From: Inquilinus sp042743185
Lineage (GTDB): Bacteria > Pseudomonadota > Alphaproteobacteria > DSM-16000 > Inquilinaceae
Assembly (NCBI RefSeq): GCF_042743185.1
Contig: NZ_JBHYMS010000003.1
Coordinates: 62,001 to 126,000 of the forward strand
Length of the DNA stretch: 64,000 nt
Direction: 5' to 3'
Part shown: positions 1 through 9,528 of the stretch, piece by piece
How positions within the stretch are numbered: the stretch's first letter is position 1
How the letters are laid out: every line of letters starts with the position of its first letter
Notes under the pieces: generated by a model
What the model was told of the DNA's origin: nothing
Database searches by the model: none
What the model saw: only the letters and a program-made list of their open reading frames with translations
Program-made: the position numbers and the translations under genes

Positions 1-1246
<1,246 letters not shown>

Positions 1247-1250
<4 letters not shown>

Positions 1251-2113
1251 ATCGTCCTCCGCCCGATCGACCGGCCGATGCGGTTGGCGGCCAGCACCAC
1301 CAGCACCACGACCAGGCCGGGCACGGTGGTCAGCCACCAGGATGTGGCGATGTAGTTGCGGCCCTCGGCGATCAGCAGTCCCCATTCCGGCGTCGGCGGC
1401 GGTGCGCCGTAGCCGAGGAAGCCGAGGGTCGAGATCTGCAGGATCGCGGTGCCGAACTGCACCGCGGCCAGGGCGATCACCGAGGTCACGGAGTTCGGCA
1501 GGATGTGCCGCCACAGCACGGCGCCGAAGCGGCCGCCGCTGCCGAAGGCGGCTTCGACATAGTCGGAGCGGCGGACCAGGATCACTTCGGACCGGGACAG
1601 CCGGGCGAAGCGGCCGATCGAGGTGACGCCGACGGCGATCGCGGCATTCACCGTGCCGAAGCCGAGCAGGATGATGATGGCCAGCGACAGCAGCAGCGAC
1701 GGCACCGACAGCAGCACGTCGACGATCCGCATCAGCACGGCGTCGGTCCGCCGGCCGGTCGATCCGGCGAGGAGGCCGATGGCGGTGCCGACCAAGAGGC
1801 CGACGGCGACCGCGACGAAGGCGCCGGACAGCGAGTTCACCGCGCCGTGGACGATGCGGGCGAACAGGTCGCGGCCCAGCGCGTCGGTGCCGAGGAGGTG
1901 CTCGGCGTCGGGCGCCCGCAGCTTCTCCCGCGGCACGCCGGCGACCGGGTTGTGGCCGGTGAACAGGCCGGGGGCGACGGCCCAGGCGGTGACGATGGCG
2001 ATCACCGCCCAGGACAAGAGCAGGCTGGGCTGCGCCCGGCCGAACGAAGAGAAGACGGGGCGGCGGGGCGGCCGGGCCGGCACGGTCCGATCGGTGGTCT
2101 GCAGCGAGGTCAT
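1247..2113 (-). CDS. Dipeptide/oligopeptide ABC transporter permease, DppC type
   Basis: Inner-membrane permease of 288 residues, the normal DppC length. After a short cytoplasmic N-terminus come a first membrane helix (LLLSWAVIAIVTAWAV), the DppC-family segment HLLGTDALGRDLFARIVHGA, several hydrophobic helices, and the EAA loop region around SDYVEAAFGSGGRFGAVLWR that contacts the ATPase. The start ATG at 2113 is chosen because it overlaps the stop of the upstream DppB-type gene by 4 bases; the ORF extends further upstream in frame, but that extension is the antisense-free shadow of the neighbouring permease. Operon order is binding protein, DppB, DppC, fused ATPase, all with 4-base overlaps or short gaps. 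Confidence 0.93.
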
Positions 2114-3054
2114 GCGGCGGCTCCCCGGAGTCTCAGGCGCGGATCGAGCACCGGGGCCAGCAGGTCCACGGCCAGGTTGACCAGGACGAAGCCGGCGGCG
2201 GACAGTACGACGACGGCCTGGATCACGGCCGTGTCCTGGTTGCGCACCGCCCGCTCGGTCAGCGTGCCCAGGCCGTTCAGCCCGAACACGGTCTCGGTGA
2301 TGACGGCGCCGGCCAGGATCTCGCCGAACAGCACGCCGGCGATGGTCAGGGTCGGCAGCAGGGCGTTGCGCGCCACGTGCCGCCACAGCACCCCGGCGCG
2401 CGAGGCGCCCTTGGCCCGGGCCACGGCGACGAAGGGATGGGTCGAGATCTCGTCGATGCTGCGCACCAGGATCTGGGCCAGCGGCGCCGAGATCGGCACC
2501 GCCAGGGTCAGCACCGGCAGGACCAGCCCTTCCCAGGGCCCGGGATTGATCACCGGGATCAGCTTCAGCCGGAAGGAAAAGACCTGGATCAGCATGATGC
2601 CGAGCCAGAAGGTCGGCACCGAGACGAAGAGCGACGGCAGGGACTGGATCGCCGAGCGCAGCCAGGAAAAGGCAGCGAGGCTGGACAGGGCGGCGATCGC
2701 CACCGCCAGCAGCACCGCCAGGGCGAAGCCGAGGCCGGCCAGCCACAGGGTCGGCGGCAGGTTGGCCAAGAGCGACTGCCCGACCGGCACGCCGGCCTGG
2801 ACCGAAGTGCCGAAATCGCCGGTCAGGAAGTCGCCCAGCGTGTGCAGGTACTGCGACCAGAGCGGACTGTCGGCGCCGTAGGACTGGCGGATCTCGGCGA
2901 TCTGGTCGGGGCTCAGCCCCAGCTCCGGGTTCTGGAACTTGATCAGGATCGCATCGCCCGGCAGGGCCTGCAGCAGGATGAAGGCAGCCGTGAAGGCGGC
3001 CCACAGCACCAGCACCGCCTGCCCGACCCGGCCGAGGAGATATCTGGACATCAA
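2110..3054 (-). CDS. Dipeptide/oligopeptide ABC transporter permease, DppB type
   Basis: Membrane permease of 314 residues, partner of the DppC-type protein. It begins with the family N-terminus MSRYLLGRVGQAVLVLW, a membrane helix followed by the periplasmic segment containing PGDAI, and ends with the inner-membrane domain carrying the EAA-like stretch VAVARAKGASRAGVLWRHVARN. ATG at 3054 lies 30 bases downstream of the binding-protein gene, with an AAGGAC-like ribosome site. It overlaps the next gene by 4 bases. Confident as to family; the substrate (di- or oligopeptide, glutathione or opine) is not determined. Confidence 0.93.
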   Translation of the reverse strand: MMSRYLLGRVGQAVLVLWAAFTAAFILLQALPGDAILIKFQNPELGLSPDQIAEIRQSYGADSPLWSQYLHTLGDFLTGDFGTSVQAGVPVGQSLLANLPPTLWLAGLGFALAVLLAVAIAALSSLAAFSWLRSAIQSLPSLFVSVPTFWLGIMLIQVFSFRLKLIPVINPGPWEGLVLPVLTLAVPISAPLAQILVRSIDEISTHPFVAVARAKGASRAGVLWRHVARNALLPTLTIAGVLFGEILAGAVITETVFGLNGLGTLTERAVRNQDTAVIQAVVVLSAAGFVLVNLAVDLLAPVLDPRLRLRGAAA

Positions 3055-3084
3055 CCGTCCTTGTCCTCTGCGGAAGCCCCGGCC

Positions 3085-4731
3085 TCAGCGCTCGTCCAGC
3101 CAGGTGTCGTAGAAGTACGGCCGGCCGACCGCCTCGAAGGCGATGCCCTTGACATAGGGGGCGCCGGCATAGGCCTGCGGCTCCTCGAAGATCGGGATGG
3201 CATAGGCCTGGTCCAGCACATAGGCCTGGACCTCGCCCGCGATCTGCAGCCGCTTGGCCGCGTCCGGCTCGGAGGACAGCGCCACCAGCAGGCCGTTGAG
3301 CTTGTCGTCGACGAAGCTCTTCACCTTGCTGCTGGCGCCGCCCTTCTGGCGCAGCACGTCGCGGTTCGACGGATAGAACTGGCTCTTGATCACATCCGGA
3401 TCGGCGCGGCCGACCATGGCCGGCGACACCGGGGTCTTCTCCGGGTCGAGATTGTCGACCGTGGCGCTGCCGGAATCGCCGGCCAGCACGTTCAGCCTGA
3501 CGCCGACCCGGGCCCATTGCTGGGCGACCAGCTGCAGCGTCTCCTTGTTCTGCGGCTGCGGCAGGGATTCGTAGGCGGTCAGCTGCAGCGTCTTCCCGTC
3601 CTTGTGGCGCAGCCCGTCGGCGCCGAGGGTCCAGCCGGCCTCGTCGAGCAGCCGCTTCGCCAGCGCCTCGTCATGAGTCAGCTTGGCCGACAGGTCGACA
3701 TAGCCCAGCGCGGTCGAGGCGATGACCGAGGTCGCCTTCGGGTAGTTCTCGGAGAACAGCGTGCCGACGATCTCGTCGCTGTCGGTCGCGTGCAGCAGCG
3801 CCTGCCGCACCCGGAGATCGGCCACCAGCGGGTTGTCCGGGCGGAACACCACGCTGTTGTTCACGCCGCGGGTCGGCGCGGCGTAGACGGTGTAGCCCTG
3901 GTCCTTCACCTGCGGCTCGTCATAGGCCTGGACCTGGCGGATGAAATCGGCCTGGCTGGCCAGGAGCGCGCCGATGCGGACGCTGTCCTCCGGCGTCACG
4001 ATGTAGCGGATGCCGTCGAGCCAGGCGCGGCCCTGATGCGCCAGCGGCGCCGGGCCCCAGGCATAGTCTGCGCGCGCCTTCAGCACCAGCTCCTTGCCCA
4101 GCGTCTCGCTCTCGACCACGAAGGGGCCGGAGCCGATGATCCTGGTGGCGTCGCCCAGCTCGTCGAACGGCCGCGCCAGGGTGGCGGGCGAGACCAGGCC
4201 GGAGCCGATCACCGAGGTGCCCTGCAGGAACCCGGGCGACGGCTTCTTGAAGAAGAAGCGCACCGTCTGCGGGTCGACCACCTCGCTGCGGTCGTAGTTG
4301 TTGATGACCTCGGAGACCGGCAGCTTCAGCGCCGGGTTGCCCTTGCCATAGGTATCGTAATTCTTCGCCACCGCATCGGCGTCCAGCGGCGTGCCGTCGG
4401 AGAAGGTGACGCCGCGGCGCAGCTTGAAGGTGTATTCCGTGGCGTCGGCGTTGACGGTCCAGGACTCGGCGATCCAGGGCTTGATCTCGAGCGTCTTGGG
4501 GTCCTGCCAGGTCAGCTTGTCGGTGATCTGGTTCAGGATGCCGCCATTCGGGTAGAAGCCGCCCGCCGGGGGATACAGGTTGGTATGCGCCTGCTGCTCC
4601 AGATAGATCAGCGTGCCGCCGGTGACCGGCGCCCCGTCGGCTGCGAAGGATGGCGCCGCCAGGAAGGGGCTTGCGGCCAGCGCCGCGACCGCCAGGGCCA
4701 GCAATCGTCCCAGATGAGTGTTGATCGACAC
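3085..4731 (-). CDS. Periplasmic peptide-type ABC substrate-binding protein (SBP_bac_5)
   Basis: Captures the substrate in the periplasm for the DppBC/ATPase complex encoded downstream. I choose the GTG at 4731 (548 residues): it has AAGGGA six bases upstream and is followed directly by a Sec signal peptide (LLALAVAALAASPFLAAPSFA, cleavage after AFA-like site near residue 27); the longer in-frame extension to 4842 has no signal-like content. The mature part shows the family-5 features: WTVNADATEYTFKLRRGVTFSDGTP near residue 95, and later LYPPAGG, IGSGPFVVE and a long lobe-II region. It is the first gene of a four-gene operon, read away from the AT-rich divergent region at 4732-5086. Confidence 0.9.
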   Translation of the reverse strand: MSINTHLGRLLALAVAALAASPFLAAPSFAADGAPVTGGTLIYLEQQAHTNLYPPAGGFYPNGGILNQITDKLTWQDPKTLEIKPWIAESWTVNADATEYTFKLRRGVTFSDGTPLDADAVAKNYDTYGKGNPALKLPVSEVINNYDRSEVVDPQTVRFFFKKPSPGFLQGTSVIGSGLVSPATLARPFDELGDATRIIGSGPFVVESETLGKELVLKARADYAWGPAPLAHQGRAWLDGIRYIVTPEDSVRIGALLASQADFIRQVQAYDEPQVKDQGYTVYAAPTRGVNNSVVFRPDNPLVADLRVRQALLHATDSDEIVGTLFSENYPKATSVIASTALGYVDLSAKLTHDEALAKRLLDEAGWTLGADGLRHKDGKTLQLTAYESLPQPQNKETLQLVAQQWARVGVRLNVLAGDSGSATVDNLDPEKTPVSPAMVGRADPDVIKSQFYPSNRDVLRQKGGASSKVKSFVDDKLNGLLVALSSEPDAAKRLQIAGEVQAYVLDQAYAIPIFEEPQAYAGAPYVKGIAFEAVGRPYFYDTWLDER

Positions 4732-5086
4732 GATTATCCCTTCCACGGATGCAAGAACGACAGATTTTCTGATTTCTGACGTACTTCGCGCACGCACAAG
4801 CGCCGCACAGCCACGCCTTCCGGCGCCTCGCTTGTCCGGCATAATTTACCGTACGCTTTGTCTTTTTTACGTAAAATTACAAATTTTATATGATAAATTG
4901 AATCCGCGACCGCCTCCGCGCGCCTCAAGATCGAAAGATTCATGTTGTATGAATCATAATTACCAAATCATACTGATCTTGTAGATAATTTTACACATGA
5001 ATTCAGCGCATATCTCGGAAGACGCTCCGGGACGCTGATGCCCGCCCTGACGCCGCCGAGAGGGCCCCTGCCGTGAGGACCAGAGG
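4732..5086. promoter_or_regulatory. Divergent AT-rich control region between the peptide ABC operon and the OsmC/ABC operon
   Basis: These 355 bases carry no gene and are strikingly AT-rich against very GC-rich flanks, as expected of a divergent promoter region. Visible palindromes are TTTTACGTAAAA at 4865-4876 and GATTCAT-5-ATGAATC at 4937-4955. A ~30-base block at 4964-4993 recurs at 11644-11673 in the other divergent transporter promoter. I cannot place -35/-10 boxes with confidence; GATAAT at 4984-4989 is a possible -10 lacking a good -35, which would suit activator-dependent transcription. Confidence 0.55.
4964..4993 (+). promoter_or_regulatory. Shared ~30-bp motif, copy 1 (upstream of OsmC/ABC operon)
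   Basis: The block begins CAAATCATACTGATCTTG and continues into an AT-rich half containing TAATTT. The second copy at 11644-11673 begins CAAATTATGCAGATCTTG. By eye the first 18 positions match at 15 and the next 12 at about 7. Both copies point toward a plus-strand transporter operon and sit 70-110 bases before its start codon, inside a divergent intergenic region. Likely a binding site for a common regulator or a shared promoter core; which one is not visible. Confidence 0.45.
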
Positions 5087-5635
5087 ATGACCACGCTCAA
5101 CGAGTATCTCGGCCAGAAGCGCGAGGCGATCGACGCCCGCAAGGCCCGTGTCGCCGCCGGCGAATCAGGCCCCAAGACGCTGACGGCGCGGGTGCGGGCC
5201 GAAGGACGCAGCGGCGTCCGCCGCATCCGCATCCGCGACTTCCAGGTGATCAGCGACAGCGAGGCGGATTTCGCCGGCTACGACCTGGGCCCCAGCTCGC
5301 CCGAGCTGCAGCTGGGCGTGCTCGGCAGCTGCCTGACCCACACCTTCCTGATCCAGGCCGCGGCGCTGGGCGTGCCGCTCGATTCCCTGGATCTCGAGGT
5401 CACCGGCACGATCGACCCGCGCGCCGGCTCCCCCGGCTTCGAGGCGGTGCCGATCTATCCGCACGGCATCCGCTACGCGGTGTCGATCGCCTCTCCCGCC
5501 GCGCCGTCCGAGATCGAGGCGCTGCGGCAGGCGGTGGAGCGCAACTGCCCGATCCTGAACCTGCTGCGCCAGCCGCAGGCGATCGCCGGCGAGATCCGGC
5601 TGACCCAGGCCCCGACCGCCGTGGCGGCGGAATGA
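5087..5635 (+). CDS. OsmC/Ohr-family peroxiredoxin-like protein
   Basis: Small cytoplasmic protein (182 residues) of the OsmC family, which reduces organic hydroperoxides or other sulfane/peroxide species through two cysteines. Both are present: C82 in GVLGSCLTHTFL and C154 in ERNCPILNLL. The start ATG follows a GAGG-containing site (CCAGAGG) at suitable distance. It is the first gene of an operon with two binding proteins, a permease and an ATPase; its stop overlaps nothing, but the next ribosome site lies within 30 bases. OsmC genes accompany sulfonate-type transporters in several proteobacteria, so a role in handling reactive sulfur or oxidised products of the imported compound is plausible inference. 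Confidence 0.88.
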   Translation: MTTLNEYLGQKREAIDARKARVAAGESGPKTLTARVRAEGRSGVRRIRIRDFQVISDSEADFAGYDLGPSSPELQLGVLGSCLTHTFLIQAAALGVPLDSLDLEVTGTIDPRAGSPGFEAVPIYPHGIRYAVSIASPAAPSEIEALRQAVERNCPILNLLRQPQAIAGEIRLTQAPTAVAAE

Positions 5636-5658
5636 CGGCGCGAACAGGAGGACATCCC

Positions 5659-6669
5659 ATGGCACGAACAGATCTGTCCCGGCGCGACCTGCTGCGCGCC
5701 GCCGGCCTGGCCGGGGCCGCGGCGCCGGTGGCGGCGCTCGGCACCCGGGTGTGGGCGCAGGGCGCCTCGGCCCAGCCGGTGCCGGTCAAGCTGGCCTGGA
5801 ACGCCACTGCGATCTGCCTGTCGCCGATCCCGGTGGCGGTGACCCAGGGCATCTTCCAGAAGCACAACCTGGACGTGGAGCTGATCAACTTCGCCGGCTC
5901 GACCGACCAGCTGCTGGAGGCGATCGCCACCGGCAAGGCCGATGCCGGCATCGGCATGGTGCATCGCTGGCTGAAGGCGCTGGAGCAGGGCTTCGACGTC
6001 AAGCTGACCGCCAGCTCGCATGGCGGCTGCTCGCGCCTCGTCGGCTCCCACGCGGCTGGGGTGACGACGCTGGAGAGCCTGCGCGGCAAGACCGTCGGGG
6101 TCAGCGACCTGGCCAGCCCGGGCAAGAACTTCTTCGCCATCTACCTGACCAAGCACGGCATCGACCCGGAGCGCGAGATCACCTGGCGCCAGTACCCCGC
6201 CAACCTGCTGGGGCTGGCGGTGCAGAAGGGCGAGATCCAGGCGATCGCCGACGGCGACCCGAACCTCTACCTGCTGCAGAAGACCCAGCCCGACCTGGTC
6301 GAGATCGCCACCAACCTGTCCGGCGAGTATCGCGAGAAGGTGTGCTGCGTGCTGGGCATCCGCGGCAGCCTGATCCAGGACGACAAGCCGACCGCGGCGG
6401 CGCTGAGCCGCGCCATCCTCGAGGCGTCGGACTGGGTGGTGCAGCACCCGGAGGCGACGGCCGAGATCTGCACCTCGATGTCGACCGCGAGCGCGGCCGA
6501 TCTGACCGCGGTGCTGCGCACCCTGACCCACGGCCATCACCCGGCCGGGCTGGAACTGAGGAACGAGATCAAGGCCTATGCCGAGGATCTCAAGCTGGTG
6601 AACGTGCTGCGCTCCAGCACCGACCCCGCGCTGTTCGCCGAGACCGTCACCGAGGACGTGCTGTCATGA
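5659..6669 (+). CDS. Tat-exported ABC substrate-binding protein, SsuA/NMT1 type, first of tandem pair
   Basis: Periplasmic binding protein of 336 residues. ATG at 5659 is preferred over an in-frame upstream start at 5632 because a perfect AGGAGG lies 8 bases before it and the Tat motif then sits at the N-terminus (SRRDLLRAAG, residues 7-16). The mature domain follows the nitrate/sulfonate/thiamine-precursor family: GIFQKHNLDVEL, STDQLLEAIATGKADAGIG. Unusual residues conserved in its neighbour are C53, C124 (HGGC), C229-C230 (CCVLGIRGSL) and His at 291-294 (HGHH). Its stop overlaps the next start as ATGA. Ligand unknown; Tat export together with Cys/His conservation suggests a bound metal or cofactor, which is inference. 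Confidence 0.9.
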   Translation: MARTDLSRRDLLRAAGLAGAAAPVAALGTRVWAQGASAQPVPVKLAWNATAICLSPIPVAVTQGIFQKHNLDVELINFAGSTDQLLEAIATGKADAGIGMVHRWLKALEQGFDVKLTASSHGGCSRLVGSHAAGVTTLESLRGKTVGVSDLASPGKNFFAIYLTKHGIDPEREITWRQYPANLLGLAVQKGEIQAIADGDPNLYLLQKTQPDLVEIATNLSGEYREKVCCVLGIRGSLIQDDKPTAAALSRAILEASDWVVQHPEATAEICTSMSTASAADLTAVLRTLTHGHHPAGLELRNEIKAYAEDLKLVNVLRSSTDPALFAETVTEDVLS

Positions 6670-7715
6670 CCGATCACCGGACACCCTCGACCGCGCCTGC
6701 CGTCCCGGTGGCCGGCTGCGGCACCGTCTCCCGCCGGAAGCTGCTGCGCGCGGCCGCCGCGGCCGGCATCGTCGCCCCCTTCGCGCTGCCGGGCGGCCGG
6801 ACCCTGGCCCAGAGTGCCGCGCCACGCAAGCTGAAGCTGGCCTGGAGCCAGACCGCGGTCTGCCAGTCGCCGATCTCGGTGGCGCTGAAGCGCGACTTCT
6901 TCGGCAGATACGGGCTGGAGGTCGAGCACATCCAGTACAGCGGCCCGACCGACCAGCTGCTGGAAGCGATCGCCACCGGCCATGCCGATGGCGGCATCGG
7001 CATGGCGCTGCGCTGGCTGAAGCCGCTGGAGCAGGGCTTCGACGTGCGCCTGGCCGTCGGCACCCATGGCGGCTGCATGCGCCTCCTGGCCCCCGCCTCC
7101 TCCGGCATCACCAAGGTCGCCGACCTGCGCGGCAAGGCCGTCGCCGTCACCGACCAGGCCAGCCCGGTGAAGAACTTCTTCGCCATCCGCCTGGCCAAGG
7201 AGGGGATCGACCCGGACCAGGTCGACTGGCGGCAGTATCCGGGCGACCTGTTCGCCGAGGTGGTGAAGAAGGGCGAGGTCCAGGCCGTCGCCATCGAGGA
7301 CCCGCACGCCTGGTTCCTGCGCGAGCGGGACGGGCTGGCCGAGATCGCCACCAACCTGGACGGCGACTACGCCAGCAAGACCTGCTGCGTGCTGGGCATC
7401 CGCGGCAGCCTGCTGCGCGACGAGCCCGAGGTCGCGGCGTCGCTGGCCCGCGCCTTCATCGACGCCCAGCACTGGACCGCGGCCAACCCGGCCGAGACGG
7501 CACAGATCTTCGCCCCCTTCGTCCCCGGCAACGTCAAGCCGGAGGATGTCGAGGCGATCCTGCGCAGCCACACCCACCAGCACGCCTCGACCGGCGCCCA
7601 TCTGCGCGGCGAGCTGGCCGCCTTCACCGAGGATCTGAAGCTGATCCGCGTGATCCGGCCCGGCACCGACGCCACCGAATTCGCCAAGGTGATCGCCCCC
7701 GATGTCCTCGCTTGA
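6666..7715 (+). CDS. Tat-exported ABC substrate-binding protein, SsuA/NMT1 type, second of tandem pair
   Basis: Paralogue of the preceding gene, 349 residues, starting at the ATG that overlaps its stop. The Tat motif is SRRKLLRAAA (residues 22-31) ahead of a hydrophobic stretch ending LAQS. Shared with the first copy are TDQLLEAIATG, C66, C137 (HGGC), C240-C241 (CCVLGIRGSL), and a His cluster HTHQH at 302-306. Identity by eye is around half, so the duplication is old. Having two binding proteins for one permease suggests two related ligands, or heterodimeric capture. The next gene starts 14 bases before the end of this one, so the cassette is tightly coupled. Confidence 0.9.
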   Translation: MTDHRTPSTAPAVPVAGCGTVSRRKLLRAAAAAGIVAPFALPGGRTLAQSAAPRKLKLAWSQTAVCQSPISVALKRDFFGRYGLEVEHIQYSGPTDQLLEAIATGHADGGIGMALRWLKPLEQGFDVRLAVGTHGGCMRLLAPASSGITKVADLRGKAVAVTDQASPVKNFFAIRLAKEGIDPDQVDWRQYPGDLFAEVVKKGEVQAVAIEDPHAWFLRERDGLAEIATNLDGDYASKTCCVLGIRGSLLRDEPEVAASLARAFIDAQHWTAANPAETAQIFAPFVPGNVKPEDVEAILRSHTHQHASTGAHLRGELAAFTEDLKLIRVIRPGTDATEFAKVIAPDVLA

Positions 7716-8721
7716 TCAAAGCCTGGCCGGCGCACCGCCGGCCACCGCCGCCGAACGCCCGGCGCAACCCGCCCGTCTCTGGACCACCGGGCTCGTCGCT
7801 GCCCTGGCCTGGCTGGTGCTGGCGGCGCTGACCTGGCAGTGGCCGAACCGCAAGGTCGGCTTCGCCGACTGGGCCTACACCACCGAGTTCGCGATCGGCG
7901 TCGCCGTGCTCGCCGCTTTCCTGGCCCTCGTCGCGGTGCTGAGACGGCGGTCGGTCTTCGCCTGGCTGCGGCCCGCCGGGCCCTGGCTGGTGGCGTTGCC
8001 GGTGCTGTTCGCCGTGTGGGAGGTGGTGACGGCCAAGCTGGCCCTCCTCCCCGTCCCGTTCTTCGCCCCGCCGCAGGCGCTGATCGAGGTCTATGCCGAC
8101 GACTGGCCACGGCTCGGCGACAGCCTGGTCAACTCGCTCTGGCTGCTCGCCAACGGCTATGTCCTCGGCGCCGTCTCCGGCTTCCTGACCGGCGTCGCGG
8201 TCGGCTGGTCGCGGGCGTTGGGCTACTGGGTGCATCCGGTGCTGCGGCTGCTCGGGCCGATCCCGTCGACGGCGCTGCTGCCGCTGGCCTTCTTCTTCTT
8301 TCCGTCGAGCTGGGCGGCGGCGGTGTTCCTGATCGCGCTGGCCACCTGGTTCCCGGTCACCGTCCTGACCTGGTCCGGCGTCGCCAGCGTCGACCGCGCC
8401 TATTACGACGTCGCCCGCACCCTCGGCGCCGGCGAGCGCTTCCTGGTGCTGCGCGTCGCCATCCCGGCCGCCCTGCCGCATGTCTTCGTCGGCCTGTTCA
8501 TGGGCCTGGGCGCCTCGTTCTCCGTGCTGGTGGCGGCCGAGATGATGGGCGTGAAGTCCGGCCTGGGCTGGTACCTGCAATGGGCCCAGGGCTGGGCCTC
8601 CTACTCCAACATGTATGCGGCGCTGATCGTGATGGCGCTGGTGTTCTCCGGCCTGATCACGCTGCTGTTCCGGCTGCGCGACCGGCTGCTGGCCTGGCAG
8701 AAGGGGGTGGTGCGATGGTAG
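7702..8721 (+). CDS. ABC transporter permease, SsuC/TauC type, with extra N-terminal helices
   Basis: Inner-membrane permease of 339 residues, about 70 longer than the usual SsuC. The surplus is N-terminal: two additional hydrophobic segments near residues 30-47 and 63-84 precede the canonical domain. The canonical part has helices, the EAA-type loop DVARTLGAGERFLVLRVAIPAALPHVFVG and the family end MGVKSGLGWYLQWAQ. It overlaps the upstream binding protein by 14 bases and the downstream ATPase by 7, so the five genes from 5087 to 9512 form one operon. It would form the pore for the two Tat-exported binding proteins. Confidence 0.9.
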   Translation: MSSLDQSLAGAPPATAAERPAQPARLWTTGLVAALAWLVLAALTWQWPNRKVGFADWAYTTEFAIGVAVLAAFLALVAVLRRRSVFAWLRPAGPWLVALPVLFAVWEVVTAKLALLPVPFFAPPQALIEVYADDWPRLGDSLVNSLWLLANGYVLGAVSGFLTGVAVGWSRALGYWVHPVLRLLGPIPSTALLPLAFFFFPSSWAAAVFLIALATWFPVTVLTWSGVASVDRAYYDVARTLGAGERFLVLRVAIPAALPHVFVGLFMGLGASFSVLVAAEMMGVKSGLGWYLQWAQGWASYSNMYAALIVMALVFSGLITLLFRLRDRLLAWQKGVVRW

Positions 8722-9512
8722 CGCTGATGCACGAGGCGGCGGCAGAACCCCGGGCCGCGGGCGCGGGGATCGAGATCCGCGACGTCAGCCACCAGTTCGA
8801 GCTGGAGGGCGCGGCCCTGCCGGTGCTGGACCGGATCAGCCTGACCATCGAGCCGGGCGAGTTCGTCGCCCTGCTCGGCCCTTCCGGCTGCGGCAAGTCC
8901 ACCCTGCTGCGGCTGGTGGCGGGGCTGGAGCCGCCGACGGCCGGCGCAATCTTCGCCGACGGCGCCGAGATCCGCTCGACCTCGCCGTCGCGCGTCGTGG
9001 TGTTCCAGGATCCGACGCTGTTCCCGTGGCGCACGGTCTGGGACAATGTCGCGCTGGGCCCCCAGGCCCAGGGTCTGCTGCGCAGCCGGCGCGGCCGGGT
9101 GGACGAGGCGCTGCGGCTGGTCGGCCTCTCCGGCTTCGACCGCGCCTGGCCACGCCAGCTGTCCGGCGGCATGGCCCAGCGCGTCGCCCTGGCCCGCGCC
9201 CTGGTCAACGACCCCAGCCTGCTGATCCTGGACGAACCGCTGGGCAAGCTCGATTCCCTCACCCGCCTGACCATGCAGGGCGAGCTGGTCGATCTCTGGC
9301 AGCGCCGGGGCTTCAGCGCCCTCCTGGTCACGCATGACGTCGAGGAGGCGCTGATCCTGGCCAGCCGGGTGATCGTGCTGAGCGACCGCCCGGCCCGGAT
9401 CCTGGCCGAGATCGTCAACGACCGCCCCTACCCGCGCCACCGCGGCGACCCGCATCTGGCGGCGCTGCGGCACGAGGCGCTGCGGCTGCTCGGCCTCGAC
9501 GCCGGCTGGTGA
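8715..9512 (+). CDS. ABC transporter ATP-binding protein, SsuB/TauB type
   Basis: Cytoplasmic ATPase of 265 residues, last gene of the OsmC operon. Walker A is GPSGCGKST (about residues 56-64), Q-loop VVVFQDPTLFPW, signature LSGGMAQR, Walker B LLILDEP and the H-loop THDVEEA. The start ATG at 8715 lies in the sequence overlapping the permease stop by 7 bases. The C-terminal tail RPARILAEIVNDRPYPRHR is typical of the nitrate/sulfonate/taurine group. Substrate range is set by the binding proteins, not by this subunit. Confidence 0.93.
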   Translation: MVALMHEAAAEPRAAGAGIEIRDVSHQFELEGAALPVLDRISLTIEPGEFVALLGPSGCGKSTLLRLVAGLEPPTAGAIFADGAEIRSTSPSRVVVFQDPTLFPWRTVWDNVALGPQAQGLLRSRRGRVDEALRLVGLSGFDRAWPRQLSGGMAQRVALARALVNDPSLLILDEPLGKLDSLTRLTMQGELVDLWQRRGFSALLVTHDVEEALILASRVIVLSDRPARILAEIVNDRPYPRHRGDPHLAALRHEALRLLGLDAGW

Positions 9513-9528
9513 GGCCGGCGGGACAGGC

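Noticed and set aside
2377..4779. Open frame of 800 codons on the plus strand
   Set aside because: It is antisense to the peptide transporter genes; its composition (Gln/Arg/His-rich, low complexity) is what the reverse frame of GC-rich genes gives, and it has no family signature.
7702..9512. Frame from 7839 as a single long protein fused to the ATPase
   Set aside because: Only the part from ATG 8715 is ATPase; the rest is out of frame with the permease that is clearly encoded there.
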